Below are positions 1 through 8,614 of a stretch of 64,000 nucleotides of DNA, one piece after another. A program made the position numbers and the translations under genes. The notes under the pieces are model-generated. The model made no database searches. It worked only from the letters and a program-made list of their open reading frames with translations, and was not told where the DNA came from. The stretch comes from Hymenobacter norwichensis DSM 15439 (GTDB lineage Bacteria > Bacteroidota > Bacteroidia > Cytophagales > Hymenobacteraceae). The stretch lies in NCBI RefSeq assembly GCF_000420705.1, contig NZ_ATVL01000010.1:537957-601956 (forward strand), read 5' to 3'. The first letter of the stretch is position 1. Each line of letters opens with the position of its first letter.

Positions 1-916
1 GGCCCGAAACGGGGTGGAAGGCGTATTCGTCGCGGTGGTAGTAGTGCAGCGCCTTCTGGTAGGTCCAGCAATAGGCGGGGTCTTTGCCCGTGCCGCTGGG
101 GCCGATCAGCACCATTTCGTTGGCAGGCGACAGGCGGCGCACGTTGCGGTACACGATGTCGGGGAGGGGCTGGGTGGCGGCCGTTACGGTTTGCAGCGTG
201 TCGAGCTTGGTTTCCATGAGTTCCTGCGGCGCCGGCTTGCCGCCATCCACCACGTACACAATCGACTTCAGCATCCAAGGGTAAATCATGAACAAGCCCG
301 ATAGCGCCAGCACCAGCCCAATACTGGCCGCGTAGAAGCCCAGCACATTGTGCAAATCGTAGTTGACGCGGCGCCAGCGGGCTCCCCACTTGATAGTGAA
401 GCGTTGCTTGCGCTCCTGCTTACGTTTCGGCCACCACAGCACTAGGCCGGTAATCATCATCACCACGAAGATGGAAATGCTGATGCCCACCACCCATTTT
501 GCCACTGACTCGGGCAGCAGCAGATGCATGTGGATTTCCTGGATGATGGTGAAGAAGTGCGTGCGTAGGTTCTGCTCTTTCAATACTTGGCCTGTGTACG
601 GGTTTAGGTACACCTGAATGGGCAGGCCAGCCTTATCAATGAAAAACACGGTAGCCGAACGGTCGGGGGCAAAGTAGGTCACCCAGGAGGTTTCGGCGCC
701 CACGCCTGGGTGGGAAGCCAGCGCGGCGGCTTGCAAGCGGGAGGGTAGCACCGGCGCGGTGGCCTGCGCTTCCACCTTGCGCCACGGTTCGGTCAGGTCC
801 CGGATATCATCCTGAAAGGTGAAAATAGCACCCGTAACACTCACAATAAACACCACCAGCCCGGAAGCCAGCCCGAGCCAGAGGTGCACTTTGCCGACGG
901 CTTGTTTGAAAGTCAT
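1..916 (-). CDS. PepSY-associated transmembrane protein (partial, C-terminus off window)
   Basis: The minus-strand reading frame opens at an ATG at 916 and runs open to the left edge, so the C-terminus is missing. The protein starts MTFKQAVGKVHLWLGLASGL, a membrane segment typical of PepSY-TM proteins, followed by a periplasmic region, a second hydrophobic segment ending in LVLWWPKRK and a third ending in LFMIYPW. Members of this family sit in the inner membrane and are generally paired with siderophore receptors, where they are thought to help reduce or release iron. It lies 107 bases downstream of the TonB receptor on the same strand, so the two probably form one iron-uptake operon. The family call is firm; the role in iron release is inference from context. 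Confidence 0.85.
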   Translation of the reverse strand, partial: MTFKQAVGKVHLWLGLASGLVVFIVSVTGAIFTFQDDIRDLTEPWRKVEAQATAPVLPSRLQAAALASHPGVGAETSWVTYFAPDRSATVFFIDKAGLPIQVYLNPYTGQVLKEQNLRTHFFTIIQEIHMHLLLPESVAKWVVGISISIFVVMMITGLVLWWPKRKQERKQRFTIKWGARWRRVNYDLHNVLGFYAASIGLVLALSGLFMIYPWMLKSIVYVVDGGKPAPQELMETKLDTLQTVTAATQPLPDIVYRNVRRLSPANEMVLIGPSGTGKDPAYCWTYQKALHYYHRDEYAFHPVSG

Positions 917-1023
917 AGGGAAAGAAGTTGAGCGAGGACACGCGGTTAATCCAGTAAACCAAAAGTCCGTGGCAAGCCGTTCACCGCTCCGCCACAGACT
1001 TCTGGCTCACCTACATAAAGGTG

Positions 1024-3507
1024 TTAGAACTTGTAGCTCACACTGCCAATGATGCTGCGCAACTTTTGCGGGCTCATGGTGGTGTAGCCTACCCAGTATT
1101 TCTGGTCGGTGAGGTTGTCTACTTTGGCCGAGAGGCGGTACTTAGGCTGGTCGTAGAATACGCTGGCGTTGAGCACCGTGTAGCTAGGCAGAGTAAATAC
1201 GGTGAGGGTTGTGTTCTGCACGCGGTTGTCGCTGGCGTAGTTGCCACCGAAGCCGGCGCCCAGGCCGCTCAAAGTGCCCGTCGGCTGGCGGTAGCTCACC
1301 CAAGCGTTGGCCAGGTAAGGCGAAGAAGCCGTGTTCGGCCGACGGCCGTTTTCAAATTCATTGGAATTCTTCCACTCTGAGTGGTTGTAGGCAAAGCCAG
1401 CCACTAGGTTTAGGCCCGTTACAGGGTTAGCCGTCAGGTTCAATTCCACGCCGCGGCTTAGCTGCGTGCCGTTCTGGGTTTGCGCGTTCGGAATACCGTC
1501 GTTGGCCCCCGTAGTGCTTTCCGGTATCGGCGTAGAGCGCAACAGGTCCTGCACTTGAATGTCGTAGTAGCTTACTGTAGCACTTACCCGGCCATCGGCC
1601 GCGTCAAGCTTCACGCCGCCTTCCCACTGGTTGGCTTGCTCGATTTTTGAAGTCCGAGGCTGGCGGTTCACGTCGATGTACGTGCCATCGGTGGGGTTCT
1701 TGAAGCTGTTCTGGTAGTTGGCAAACAAAGCCACCCGGTCTTTCACTGGCTGATATACCAGCCCGAATTTGGGCGACAACGACGTCTGCGAGTACGCCAT
1801 GTTGGGGCTGTAAGAAATACCGCCTTTGTTGTCGAAGTGGTCGAGGCGCAAGGCGGCCAGCACGCTCAGGTTGTCGGTCAGGTTCAGCACATCCGAAATG
1901 AAGGCGCTGTAGGTGTTCGACTTGGTGGTTACCAAGTAGTGCGGCGGTGGCGTGGTAGCGTAAAGAGCCGCCAGAGTCGTACCATTGAAAGTACGGTAGT
2001 TGTAGCCCGGCACGTTCACCACGGGCACTGCATCGAAGTTGCCGCCCAGGAAGTTCACGTCCGCATCAATCCGCAGGAAGTCCAGGCCCAGCACCACACG
2101 GTTGCGCAGATTGCCTATGTTGAAGTCGCCGTTGAACAGTTGTTGCGCCTCCCAGATCTGCCGCTGGCTGTTCTGGGTTGATTGGTCGGCGCGCGACAGG
2201 GTTACCGCTCCACCAGCAGTAGCAGCCGGGTTCAGGTAGAAGTAGGGGCCGGCACCGTTGGAGAAGCTGTGGCTGGAGGTCAGTAAGGTGGTGGAGGTGA
2301 AGTTGGGCGAAATCCGGTACTGCACCTGCCCGAACAGGTTGGTGCTGCGCGAGTCCTGGACCAAGCCCGGCCCCATGTACGACTGGCGGTAGTCCAACGG
2401 CGCCTTATCGGCCCGGTCGAAGCCCAGTGCTGACGACGGGAAGTAGAAGAAGATAAGCTGCTTACCTACGCCTGAGCCTTTGTAGATTTCGGCATCAACG
2501 TTGACGGTCAGCCGCTCGTTGGGGCGCCATTGCAGGCTGGGAGCCACGGCCAGGTTCTTATTGAAACCGGTGTAGCCCGCACTTTGGAAGTTGTCTTCGT
2601 AAGTGTAAGCCGTGTTCAGGCGGAAGGCTAGGGTTTTGGGCTCACTGGTGGGCGTGTTAATGTCTACCAGGTTTACATCGGCACTCACACGGTGAAAGCC
2701 GTAGCTGCCAGCGGCCACTGTGGCTTCGCCCTGAAAGGTGTCGAGAGGCTTCTTGGTTACGCGGTTTAGCAAACCACCATACGACGTTAGAGAACTACCA
2801 AATAGGGTAGCGGAGGGGCCTTTAATCACTTCCAGCTTCTCCAGGTTCACCGCATCAATGTCGCTGGTTATGTTGCCGGCCACGCCGTTACGCAACTGGC
2901 TCGACAGCACGAAGCCCCGCGAAGCATAGAAAGCCCCACCGTCGCCGCCGCGGCCGGTGGCATCCCACATTTTCTGGAGGCCCGGCACGTTGCGGGTGGC
3001 GTCGTCTACCGTGAATACCAACTGCTCGGTCAGGAGCTCCTTGCCCACCGTGGCATATACTTGTGGGTTTTCTAGGTTCTTGAGCGGCATCTTGCCCACA
3101 TATTCCGATTCTTTGCGCACAAACTTGTTTGTCTGGGCACCTTGCACTACCACTTCATTTAGCTGCTCGGTGCTGGCCACCAGTTGAAAATCCTGGGTGC
3201 TGGTTTGGCCGGCTTCCACTTGCACGGGCCGCTCCTGAGTGCTATACCCCAGCAGGCGTACGCCCAGGGCGTATGTGCCTGGGTTCAGCCCCGTAATGCG
3301 GTAGTCGCCGGTATTGTTGGTAGTAGCGCCCCGGGTGGTGCCTTGCACGCCTACCGAAACGCCCACGGCCGGCTGCCCATTGGGCGTGGTGATGTGGCCC
3401 TGCACAATGCCGCGCTGGGCATACGCTGGCACAGTAGCCGCAACAAGAAGTAAAAAGAGCAGAGCAGTAAACGGCTGCCGCAGCAGGCGAGTAACAAAAG
3501 CGTACAT
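1024..3507 (-). CDS. TonB-dependent siderophore receptor
   Basis: This is an 827-residue outer membrane receptor. It has a signal peptide (about residues 1-30, ending AYAQ), then a carboxypeptidase-regulatory-like beta-sandwich domain (about 33-115, the usual Bacteroidetes N-terminal extension). A plug domain follows (about 130-255, with DDATRNVPGLQ and the EVIKGPSATLFG segment), then a 22-strand-type barrel ending in the expected C-terminal Phe (SVSYKF). The plug and barrel resemble FhuA/FcuA-type siderophore receptors, so the substrate is probably a ferric siderophore; which one cannot be read from the sequence. The ATG at 3507 leads directly into the signal peptide. It is probably co-transcribed with the PepSY membrane gene downstream, and a pair of phased direct repeats lies just upstream. 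Confidence 0.92.
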   Translation of the reverse strand: MYAFVTRLLRQPFTALLFLLLVAATVPAYAQRGIVQGHITTPNGQPAVGVSVGVQGTTRGATTNNTGDYRITGLNPGTYALGVRLLGYSTQERPVQVEAGQTSTQDFQLVASTEQLNEVVVQGAQTNKFVRKESEYVGKMPLKNLENPQVYATVGKELLTEQLVFTVDDATRNVPGLQKMWDATGRGGDGGAFYASRGFVLSSQLRNGVAGNITSDIDAVNLEKLEVIKGPSATLFGSSLTSYGGLLNRVTKKPLDTFQGEATVAAGSYGFHRVSADVNLVDINTPTSEPKTLAFRLNTAYTYEDNFQSAGYTGFNKNLAVAPSLQWRPNERLTVNVDAEIYKGSGVGKQLIFFYFPSSALGFDRADKAPLDYRQSYMGPGLVQDSRSTNLFGQVQYRISPNFTSTTLLTSSHSFSNGAGPYFYLNPAATAGGAVTLSRADQSTQNSQRQIWEAQQLFNGDFNIGNLRNRVVLGLDFLRIDADVNFLGGNFDAVPVVNVPGYNYRTFNGTTLAALYATTPPPHYLVTTKSNTYSAFISDVLNLTDNLSVLAALRLDHFDNKGGISYSPNMAYSQTSLSPKFGLVYQPVKDRVALFANYQNSFKNPTDGTYIDVNRQPRTSKIEQANQWEGGVKLDAADGRVSATVSYYDIQVQDLLRSTPIPESTTGANDGIPNAQTQNGTQLSRGVELNLTANPVTGLNLVAGFAYNHSEWKNSNEFENGRRPNTASSPYLANAWVSYRQPTGTLSGLGAGFGGNYASDNRVQNTTLTVFTLPSYTVLNASVFYDQPKYRLSAKVDNLTDQKYWVGYTTMSPQKLRSIIGSVSYKF

Positions 3508-3558
3508 AGAGTTTTGCAGTAGGTTGATGCTGCAAAATTCGCTCAGAAAAGTTTATTA

Positions 3559-3599
3559 TTTAGAATCCTTACAAATAATGTTTAGAAGTATTTCAAATA
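3559..3599. promoter_or_regulatory. Phased 19-bp direct repeats upstream of the iron receptor
   Basis: Two near-identical 19-mers, TTTAGAATCCTTACAAATA (3559-3577) and TTTAGAAGTATTTCAAATA (3581-3599), share TTTAGAA at one end and CAAATA at the other. They start exactly 22 bp apart, about two helical turns. They lie 51-92 bases upstream of the receptor start and also upstream of the divergent TspO-like gene. This spacing suits a dimeric regulator binding one DNA face. An iron-responsive role is inference from location. Confidence 0.5.
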
Positions 3600-3704
3600 G
3601 CGGGCTTGTAAGCAGAACTATTTGCTTGAAAATAAGCACTCTACTTCTTTAACATCCTGCGGTTAGATGCGTACTTGCTCTTTCACTCTGCCTACTGCCT
3701 AGCT

Positions 3705-4520
3705 ATGGATACCATGCTTACCCATTCTCCTGATTCCGATACTCCAGCTTTGTCATCTTCACAAAGCCGCGTTTGGCGCTGGCTAGCAGCACTATCGGTT
3801 ATCGGTAATATTGTGTTGAATTACTACTCCAATGCCTTCCCCTTCAATGGGCAGAGCATGGGTACTGTATCGGCCAAATACCCCACGTTGCTCACGCCGG
3901 CCGGCTATGCTTTCTCCATCTGGGGCCTGATTTTTCTGGCCCTGACCGTGTATGCCGTGTGGCAGCTACTGCCCACGCAACGCGCTAACCCACTGCCCGA
4001 TGCCATAGCCCAGCCCTTAACGCTGGCTAGCATAGCCACCGCGCTGTGGGTGGTGCTGTTTGCCTACGAGCGGCTGTTGCTCAGCTTGCTAACTATGTTT
4101 GTGATTTTGGGGGCGCTTGCAATTACCTACGGCCGGGCGCGGCGGCTGGTGCTGGCCGGGGCTGCCCCGCGCTGGACTAGTGCGCCGTTTGCCTTGTACC
4201 TGGGCTGGATTTCGGTGGCCACGGTTATCAACTGTATTATCGGGCTGCAACGGCTGGGTTGGGAGCCGGCCCTCAACGTGTCGGTGTTGCTGGCGCTGCT
4301 ATTACTGGCGGTGGTGGTAGGGCTAGGGCTGCTGGTGAGCCGCGAATTTCACGAGATGGTGTTTCCGTTGGTGGTCTCCTGGGCGCTGGTGGCTATTTGG
4401 GTGGCGCAGCGCGGCGCGTATCCAGAGTTGGGCTGGGCAGCCTTAATAGGAGCCGGGGTAGTGGCGTTGGGCGGCGTGGTGCTGGCTTCAGGCTGGGGGC
4501 GGCGCATGGCGGACGTCTGA
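3705..4520 (+). CDS. TspO/MBR-like tryptophan-rich sensory membrane protein
   Basis: A 271-residue polytopic membrane protein. The motif TPAGYAFSIWGLIF (about residues 64-77) matches the first conserved block of the TspO/MBR tryptophan-rich sensory family, which binds porphyrins and cholesterol-like ligands. It is longer than the classical ~160-residue TspO and belongs to the long tryptophan-rich variant seen in many bacteria. Several further hydrophobic helices follow up to the C-terminal GWGRRMADV. I chose the ATG at 3705; the frame extends 30 bases further to a TTG at 3675, but that stretch does not look like coding sequence. It is divergent from the TonB receptor. Its function in this organism is unknown. 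Confidence 0.75.
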   Translation: MDTMLTHSPDSDTPALSSSQSRVWRWLAALSVIGNIVLNYYSNAFPFNGQSMGTVSAKYPTLLTPAGYAFSIWGLIFLALTVYAVWQLLPTQRANPLPDAIAQPLTLASIATALWVVLFAYERLLLSLLTMFVILGALAITYGRARRLVLAGAAPRWTSAPFALYLGWISVATVINCIIGLQRLGWEPALNVSVLLALLLLAVVVGLGLLVSREFHEMVFPLVVSWALVAIWVAQRGAYPELGWAALIGAGVVALGGVVLASGWGRRMADV

Positions 4521-4570
4521 TTTGTGACGTACCTTGCGCACCTATCTTCTTCACCTCAACTCCGCACTCC

Positions 4571-5335
4571 ATGCGTAAAAACCTCGTTGCCGGCAACTGG
4601 AAAATGAACACCACCTACCAGGACGGCCTCGCCTTGGTGTCTGAAATTACCAACATGGTGCAGGATGAAATTACCGGCTCCGATGTTGAGGTGGTGATTT
4701 GTCCGCCATTTCCGTTTCTGGCCGCCATTGGCAAGCAGCTTCCCGAGAACAGCCGTTTCCACTTGGGCGCGCAGAATTGCAGCCAAAAAGAAAGCGGTGC
4801 CTACACCGGCGAAGTATCGGCCAAGATGCTGCAATCGGTAGGTTGTGAATACGTGATTCTGGGCCACTCCGAGCGCCGCCAGTATTTCCGCGAAGACAAC
4901 GAGCTATTGAGCCAGAAGCTGAAAGCCGCCCTGGCCGCCGGCCTGAAACCCATCTTCTGCGTGGGCGAATCACTGGAAACCCGCGAAGCCGACGAAACTT
5001 TCAAGTTCATCAGCCAGCAATTGAAAGAAGGTCTGTTTCACCTCTCCAACGAGGAATTCGACCAAGTGGTAGTTGCCTACGAGCCCATCTGGGCCATCGG
5101 GACCGGTAAAACGGCCACCAGCGCCCAAGCGCAAGAGGTGCACGCCTACATCCGGGAGCAGATTGCCCAAGCTTACGACGCCGAAGCCGCCTTGAATACG
5201 ACCATCCTGTACGGTGGCTCGGCCAACGCCCAAAACGCCCGCGAGCTGTTCAGCCAACCCGACGTAGACGGCGGCCTCATCGGTGGCGCGTCCCTGAAGT
5301 CGCGCGACTTCACCGATATCATCAAGTCGTTCTAA
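4571..5335 (+). CDS. tpiA: Triosephosphate isomerase
   Basis: A 254-residue cytoplasmic glycolytic enzyme that interconverts dihydroxyacetone phosphate and glyceraldehyde 3-phosphate. All catalytic residues are visible: Asn9 and Lys11 in GNWKMN, electrophile His99 in ILGHSERR, and base Glu171 in VAYEPIWAIGTGKTAT, which also contains the flexible loop 6. The phosphate-binding YGGSAN is near the C-terminus. The frame is open a further 312 bases upstream, overlapping the TspO-like gene, but homology begins at MRKNLVAGNW (ATG 4571). It stands 50 bases after the upstream gene and is probably transcribed on its own. Confidence 0.98.
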   Translation: MRKNLVAGNWKMNTTYQDGLALVSEITNMVQDEITGSDVEVVICPPFPFLAAIGKQLPENSRFHLGAQNCSQKESGAYTGEVSAKMLQSVGCEYVILGHSERRQYFREDNELLSQKLKAALAAGLKPIFCVGESLETREADETFKFISQQLKEGLFHLSNEEFDQVVVAYEPIWAIGTGKTATSAQAQEVHAYIREQIAQAYDAEAALNTTILYGGSANAQNARELFSQPDVDGGLIGGASLKSRDFTDIIKSF

Positions 5336-5460
5336 ATTCAGAACGGAGAAGGGGGAGTTTAGAACTTAGATAATGCCCAAGGTGGTTTAGCTACCACTTA
5401 GGCAGGTTCTTTGCTCATGGCGGTTTCCAGATTCTAAGCTCTTATATCTCACCTCCAACT

Positions 5461-5844
5461 ATGCTCTCTGCCTTTCTTGTTTCCGGTTTGCTGGCGCTAA
5501 ATCCGTTTGCTGTACCTGCCCCCCGGGTACCGTTCGTTGCAACCGCGCCAGCTGCTGCCTTGGAGCCGTGCCGGATTTATGGAACGGTGTATTTGGAGCG
5601 AGACCCGCGCCGCCGGAGTTACTGTTTTGGGACGGTGTATGTGGAACCCGAAGAGGGCTTTGCCGACGTACTAGTGTATGCGGAAGACAACAAATTGTTT
5701 GCCGATAAGCCCGGCCTCTGGTACTTCACCGAAGCCCGCGACTTTGCCGACTACGCCCTGTTCGTAACCGACAACCGTAACCTAGCCGACTTCAGCATCC
5801 ACTACACCAAAGTGCGCTCCTTTGCGGGCTGCCGAAAGCAATAG
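5461..5844 (+). CDS. DUF6150-like secreted repeat protein
   Basis: A 127-residue protein with a hydrophobic N-terminus (about residues 1-33, probably a signal peptide) and four cysteines in the mature part (C37, C55, C124 and neighbours). Residues 66-124 are built from tandem 13-15-residue units: G66-K78, L79-R93, D94-R106, N107-R119 and a partial S120-C124. Each starts x-F/L-A-D/G and has an aromatic strand followed by a charged turn. I recognise this as the DUF6150 family, whose function is unknown. The regular repeat suggests a small beta-solenoid or beta-meander. It lies between tpiA and prmA and is followed by a strong terminator, so it is probably a single-gene unit. Confidence 0.7.
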   Translation: MLSAFLVSGLLALNPFAVPAPRVPFVATAPAAALEPCRIYGTVYLERDPRRRSYCFGTVYVEPEEGFADVLVYAEDNKLFADKPGLWYFTEARDFADYALFVTDNRNLADFSIHYTKVRSFAGCRKQ

Positions 5845-5880
5845 GTGTAAGCGGGACTCTAGCGCTTTCCTCCGACCTTT

Positions 5881-5916
5881 GCCGTTCCACACCCGTTATG
5901 TGGAACGGCTTTTTTT
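5881..5916 (+). terminator. Rho-independent terminator after the DUF6150-like gene
   Basis: A perfect 11-bp stem (GCCGTTCCACA, 5881-5891, with its complement at 5899-5909), a 7-nt loop and seven T residues (5910-5916). It separates the DUF6150-like gene from prmA. Confidence 0.9.
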
Positions 5917-5938
5917 GCTCCTTTACTGACACGTACTT

Positions 5939-6769
5939 ATGGATTTTGTTGAACTGCGCGTGCAGGCCCCACGCGAACTGGCTGATATACTAGTAGCTGA
6001 ACTGGCCGAAGTGGGCTACAACACCTTCGAAGACAACGACGAAGGATTCTGCGCCTACATCGATGAAGACCAGTTTGCGCCCGATGCCGTAGCCGAAATT
6101 ATGAGCCGCTACGAAGGCATTGGTGAGCTAACCCACGAGCACCGCGTGATTACGCGCCAAAACTGGAATGCCGAGTGGGAAAAGAACTTCGAGCCGCTGG
6201 TTATTGCTGATAAAGTATCGGTGCGGGCTCCGTTTCATGAGGCGCGCCCCGACCTGGAATACGAAATTGTAATCATGCCGCGCATGTCGTTCGGCACCGG
6301 CCACCATGATACCACGGCCCTCATGATTACCAATCAGCTCGACATCGACCACCAAGGCAAGCGGGTGCTGGATATGGGCTGTGGCACGGGTATTCTAGCC
6401 ATCATGGCCGTGCACCTGGGCGCAAGCTACGTGCTGGCCGTGGACGTGGAACCCTGGACCGCCGAAAACGCCGCCGACAATGCCCTTGAAAACAATGTGC
6501 AGGACAAGGTGGAGGCTCGTCTCGGCGACATTACGGCCTTGGAAGGGGAGGAGTCTTTCGATATCATTCTGGCCAACATCAACCGCAATGTGTTGCTGGA
6601 AGACATGGGCGCTTACGGCCAATATCTGAAGCCCAACTGCCCTATTCTATTCTCCGGTTTCTACGAAGAAGATCTGCCCTTGATTCGGGAAGCGGCCGAG
6701 CGACACGGCTTGCGTTACGAGAACCACCGCACCCAGAATCATTGGGTGTCGGCAGTGTTTTATAAATAA
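5939..6769 (+). CDS. prmA: Ribosomal protein L11 methyltransferase
   Basis: A 276-residue SAM-dependent methyltransferase that modifies ribosomal protein L11. An N-terminal L11-recognition domain covers about residues 1-90. It is followed by the conserved MPRMSFGTGHHDTT block (113-126), SAM-binding motif I VLDMGCGTGILA (143-154), the acidic motif II around VDVEPW (168-173) and the family-specific LANINRN (211-217). Length and order match PrmA. The start ATG at 5939 begins MDFVELRVQA, as expected for the family. It is preceded by a terminator, so its promoter must lie in the short 5917-5938 gap or transcription reads through. Confidence 0.95.
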   Translation: MDFVELRVQAPRELADILVAELAEVGYNTFEDNDEGFCAYIDEDQFAPDAVAEIMSRYEGIGELTHEHRVITRQNWNAEWEKNFEPLVIADKVSVRAPFHEARPDLEYEIVIMPRMSFGTGHHDTTALMITNQLDIDHQGKRVLDMGCGTGILAIMAVHLGASYVLAVDVEPWTAENAADNALENNVQDKVEARLGDITALEGEESFDIILANINRNVLLEDMGAYGQYLKPNCPILFSGFYEEDLPLIREAAERHGLRYENHRTQNHWVSAVFYK

Positions 6770-6774
6770 GAAGG

Positions 6775-6857
6775 CAGGAGTTAGAAGCAGAAAAGCTAGA
6801 AGATCCTGCCGAATACGTTCGGGTGGATGCTTCTAGCTTTTCTGCTTCTAACTCCTG
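6775..6857. repeat. Long perfect inverted repeat (28-bp arms) between prmA and a convergent gene
   Basis: The left arm 6775-6802 and right arm 6830-6857 are exact reverse complements over 28 bp, separated by 27 bases. The arms contain TTAGAAGCAGAAAAGCTAGA. It lies between convergent genes, so it may act as a bidirectional terminator, but the arms are longer than usual for that and no clean T-run follows. It may instead be a small dispersed palindromic element. Confidence 0.8.
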
Positions 6858-6864
6858 GCTTTTC

Positions 6865-7206
6865 TTAGAGGCATAGAGCCAGCCATTCTTCGTCGGAAAG
6901 GCCGTAGTCGATGGGGTTTTCGTGCACTAAAGCCCGATTGCTGAGCTTGGGCAGAATGTTTTGGGGTGGTACCAGGTAGTCACTGGCTATCCGGTCGAGG
7001 GCGGCGCGGCCCCGGCGCACGATGATGGTGCCGCACTCCGGCCGCTCTTGTATCACGGGGTCAACAAGCAACAGCAGGTCGCGCCACTCAGCCACCGTCG
7101 CCGACGATTTGCCGAGGCGCTCCGTAATATCGTCGCGTAAGTTCTGTACTACGCGCAGCAGCGCGTTCGGGGCAAGGGCAGAGAGCCGAGAAGCAGCGTT
7201 AAGCAT
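6865..7206 (-). CDS. Conserved hypothetical protein
   Basis: A 113-residue soluble protein starting at the ATG at 7206 and rich in Leu, Arg, Asp and Glu, with no signal peptide or membrane segment. Predicted mainly helical: an N-terminal stretch ASRLSALAPNALLRVVQNLR, a middle segment with IIVRRGRAALDRIASDYL, and an acidic C-terminus NPIDYGLSDEEWLALCL. I do not recognise the family. It is convergent with prmA and isolated on both sides. Its composition agrees with the neighbouring genes, so it is likely a real cytoplasmic protein. Confidence 0.65.
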   Translation of the reverse strand: MLNAASRLSALAPNALLRVVQNLRDDITERLGKSSATVAEWRDLLLLVDPVIQERPECGTIIVRRGRAALDRIASDYLVPPQNILPKLSNRALVHENPIDYGLSDEEWLALCL

Positions 7207-7429
7207 AGTAGAAGAAAAAGGGTACCCTAAATAATACGCAGTTGGGGTTTGGAAAGATACCTTTTTACCAGATGATGACCGACAGATTCGTAAGAAATAA
7301 TATAGTCATAAACCATAGTTTTTTGGTGCGGTTGGCTTCTCTTTGGCTGGCAGCTAGTTATCTACACTAGGCAGCACAACAAGTGAGTCACACACTTTAA
7401 TAAAGACAGTTCGGCGCGCTACTACCCCC

Positions 7430-8614
7430 TCAAATGTTGAGCTTGAAGAAGCTAGCGGGGCCTTTGCCTTTCAGAGAAGACTGGCGCACCACCAAGTCGC
7501 CGGTAATGACGAAGGTGCGAGGCTGAAACTGTTCCTTCTGCTGAATCTGCTCTAGAAACAGGCGGGCTGCCTGCTGCCCTATCCGGTATGGGTGCAGGTT
7601 CACGGTGGTCAGCCCCGGCTCTATCATAGAGGCCATAAACTCATCACCAAAACCCACTACAGCCACCTCTTCGGGCACCCGAATATGCCGGGCTTTCAGC
7701 GCAATCAGTAGGTCGAAGGCATTCACGTAATTGATGGCGAAAATGGCGTCGGGCGGGTTGGGCAGCGCCAGCCAAGCATCTAGGGCCGCCACCGCCGACT
7801 CGGTTCGGAAGTCGATGTGCGCCCGTAACTCGTCGAGGATCGGCAGTTTGTATTTCTGAATGGCGCTCAGGTAGCCGGCCAGGCGGTTGCGGCTAATCAG
7901 CAGCGACTCGGGGCCGGCCAGGATGGCAATGCGCCGGGCGCCCTGCTCAATTAAGTGCTCAGTTACTTGAAAGGCTCCGTTCCAGTCATCCAGAATTACC
8001 TTGGCGCTATCCACCTCGTTGCTAACCCTGTCAAAATGGATTACCGGTACGCCCCGGCACGCCTGAGGCTTGACGTGGTCGAAATTCTCGGTTTCGCGGG
8101 AGTGGCAGATGAGTAGGCCATCCACTCGGCTAGCAATCAGGGCCTGCACATTGCTGACCTCCGTAGCGTACGACTCTTTTGATTGGCAAATCATCACCCG
8201 GTACCCTGCTTCGGCTGCTACCTGCTGAATGCCACTGATGGCTGTAGCGAAAAACGGCCGCTCGATATCCGGGATAACCACTCCTATAGTATAGGTTTCG
8301 CTGCTTTTCAAGCTTTGCGCCAACAGGTTTGGGTGATAGTCAAGTTGGCGAGCTACCTCTATAATGGCTTGCCGAGTGGTGGCACTAATATCAGAATGCC
8401 CATTCAGCGCCCTCGACACAGTAGAGGGTGCTACGCCCAGCGCCTTGGCCACGTCGCTGATGGTGGTCTGGCGGCGCTTACGCTCTGGAACGGCCAGTGG
8501 CTTTTCGTCGGTGAAATGGAAGTTGCAGGCTTTGCACTGGTAGCGTTGGCGGCCCCGTACAAATCCGGCCCGCATAACCGAGTCGGCCAACTGGCACTTA
8601 GTGCATTTAATCAT
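7430..8614 (-). CDS. LacI-family regulator with an N-terminal zinc ribbon (probable xylose operon regulator)
   Basis: A 394-residue fusion. Residues 1-34 form a four-cysteine zinc ribbon, C4-x2-C7-x19-C27-x2-C30, with the GRQRYQCKAC pattern seen in the InsA/IS1-type transposase N-terminus. A basic linker (PERKRR, 43-48) follows. Residues 51-72 are a canonical LacI helix-turn-helix (TISDVAKALGVAPSTVSRAL), then a periplasmic-binding-protein-like sensor from about residue 108 (IGVVIPDIERPFF) to the C-terminus. Ordinary LacI proteins are about 340 residues; the extra length is the ribbon. The start is certain because the first cysteines follow ATG 8614. It is divergent from xylB-xylA, so it probably senses xylose or xylulose and controls that operon. 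Confidence 0.9.
   Translation of the reverse strand: MIKCTKCQLADSVMRAGFVRGRQRYQCKACNFHFTDEKPLAVPERKRRQTTISDVAKALGVAPSTVSRALNGHSDISATTRQAIIEVARQLDYHPNLLAQSLKSSETYTIGVVIPDIERPFFATAISGIQQVAAEAGYRVMICQSKESYATEVSNVQALIASRVDGLLICHSRETENFDHVKPQACRGVPVIHFDRVSNEVDSAKVILDDWNGAFQVTEHLIEQGARRIAILAGPESLLISRNRLAGYLSAIQKYKLPILDELRAHIDFRTESAVAALDAWLALPNPPDAIFAINYVNAFDLLIALKARHIRVPEEVAVVGFGDEFMASMIEPGLTTVNLHPYRIGQQAARLFLEQIQQKEQFQPRTFVITGDLVVRQSSLKGKGPASFFKLNI

Noticed and set aside
5874..5881. GACCTTTG as a -7 box before the terminator upstream of prmA
   Set aside because: The first two bases do not fit TAnnTTTG, and a terminator follows at once.
7430..8614. Possible IS1-type transposase gene
   Set aside because: The zinc ribbon looks like InsA, but the rest is a complete LacI regulator and no terminal repeats or transposase catalytic domain are present.
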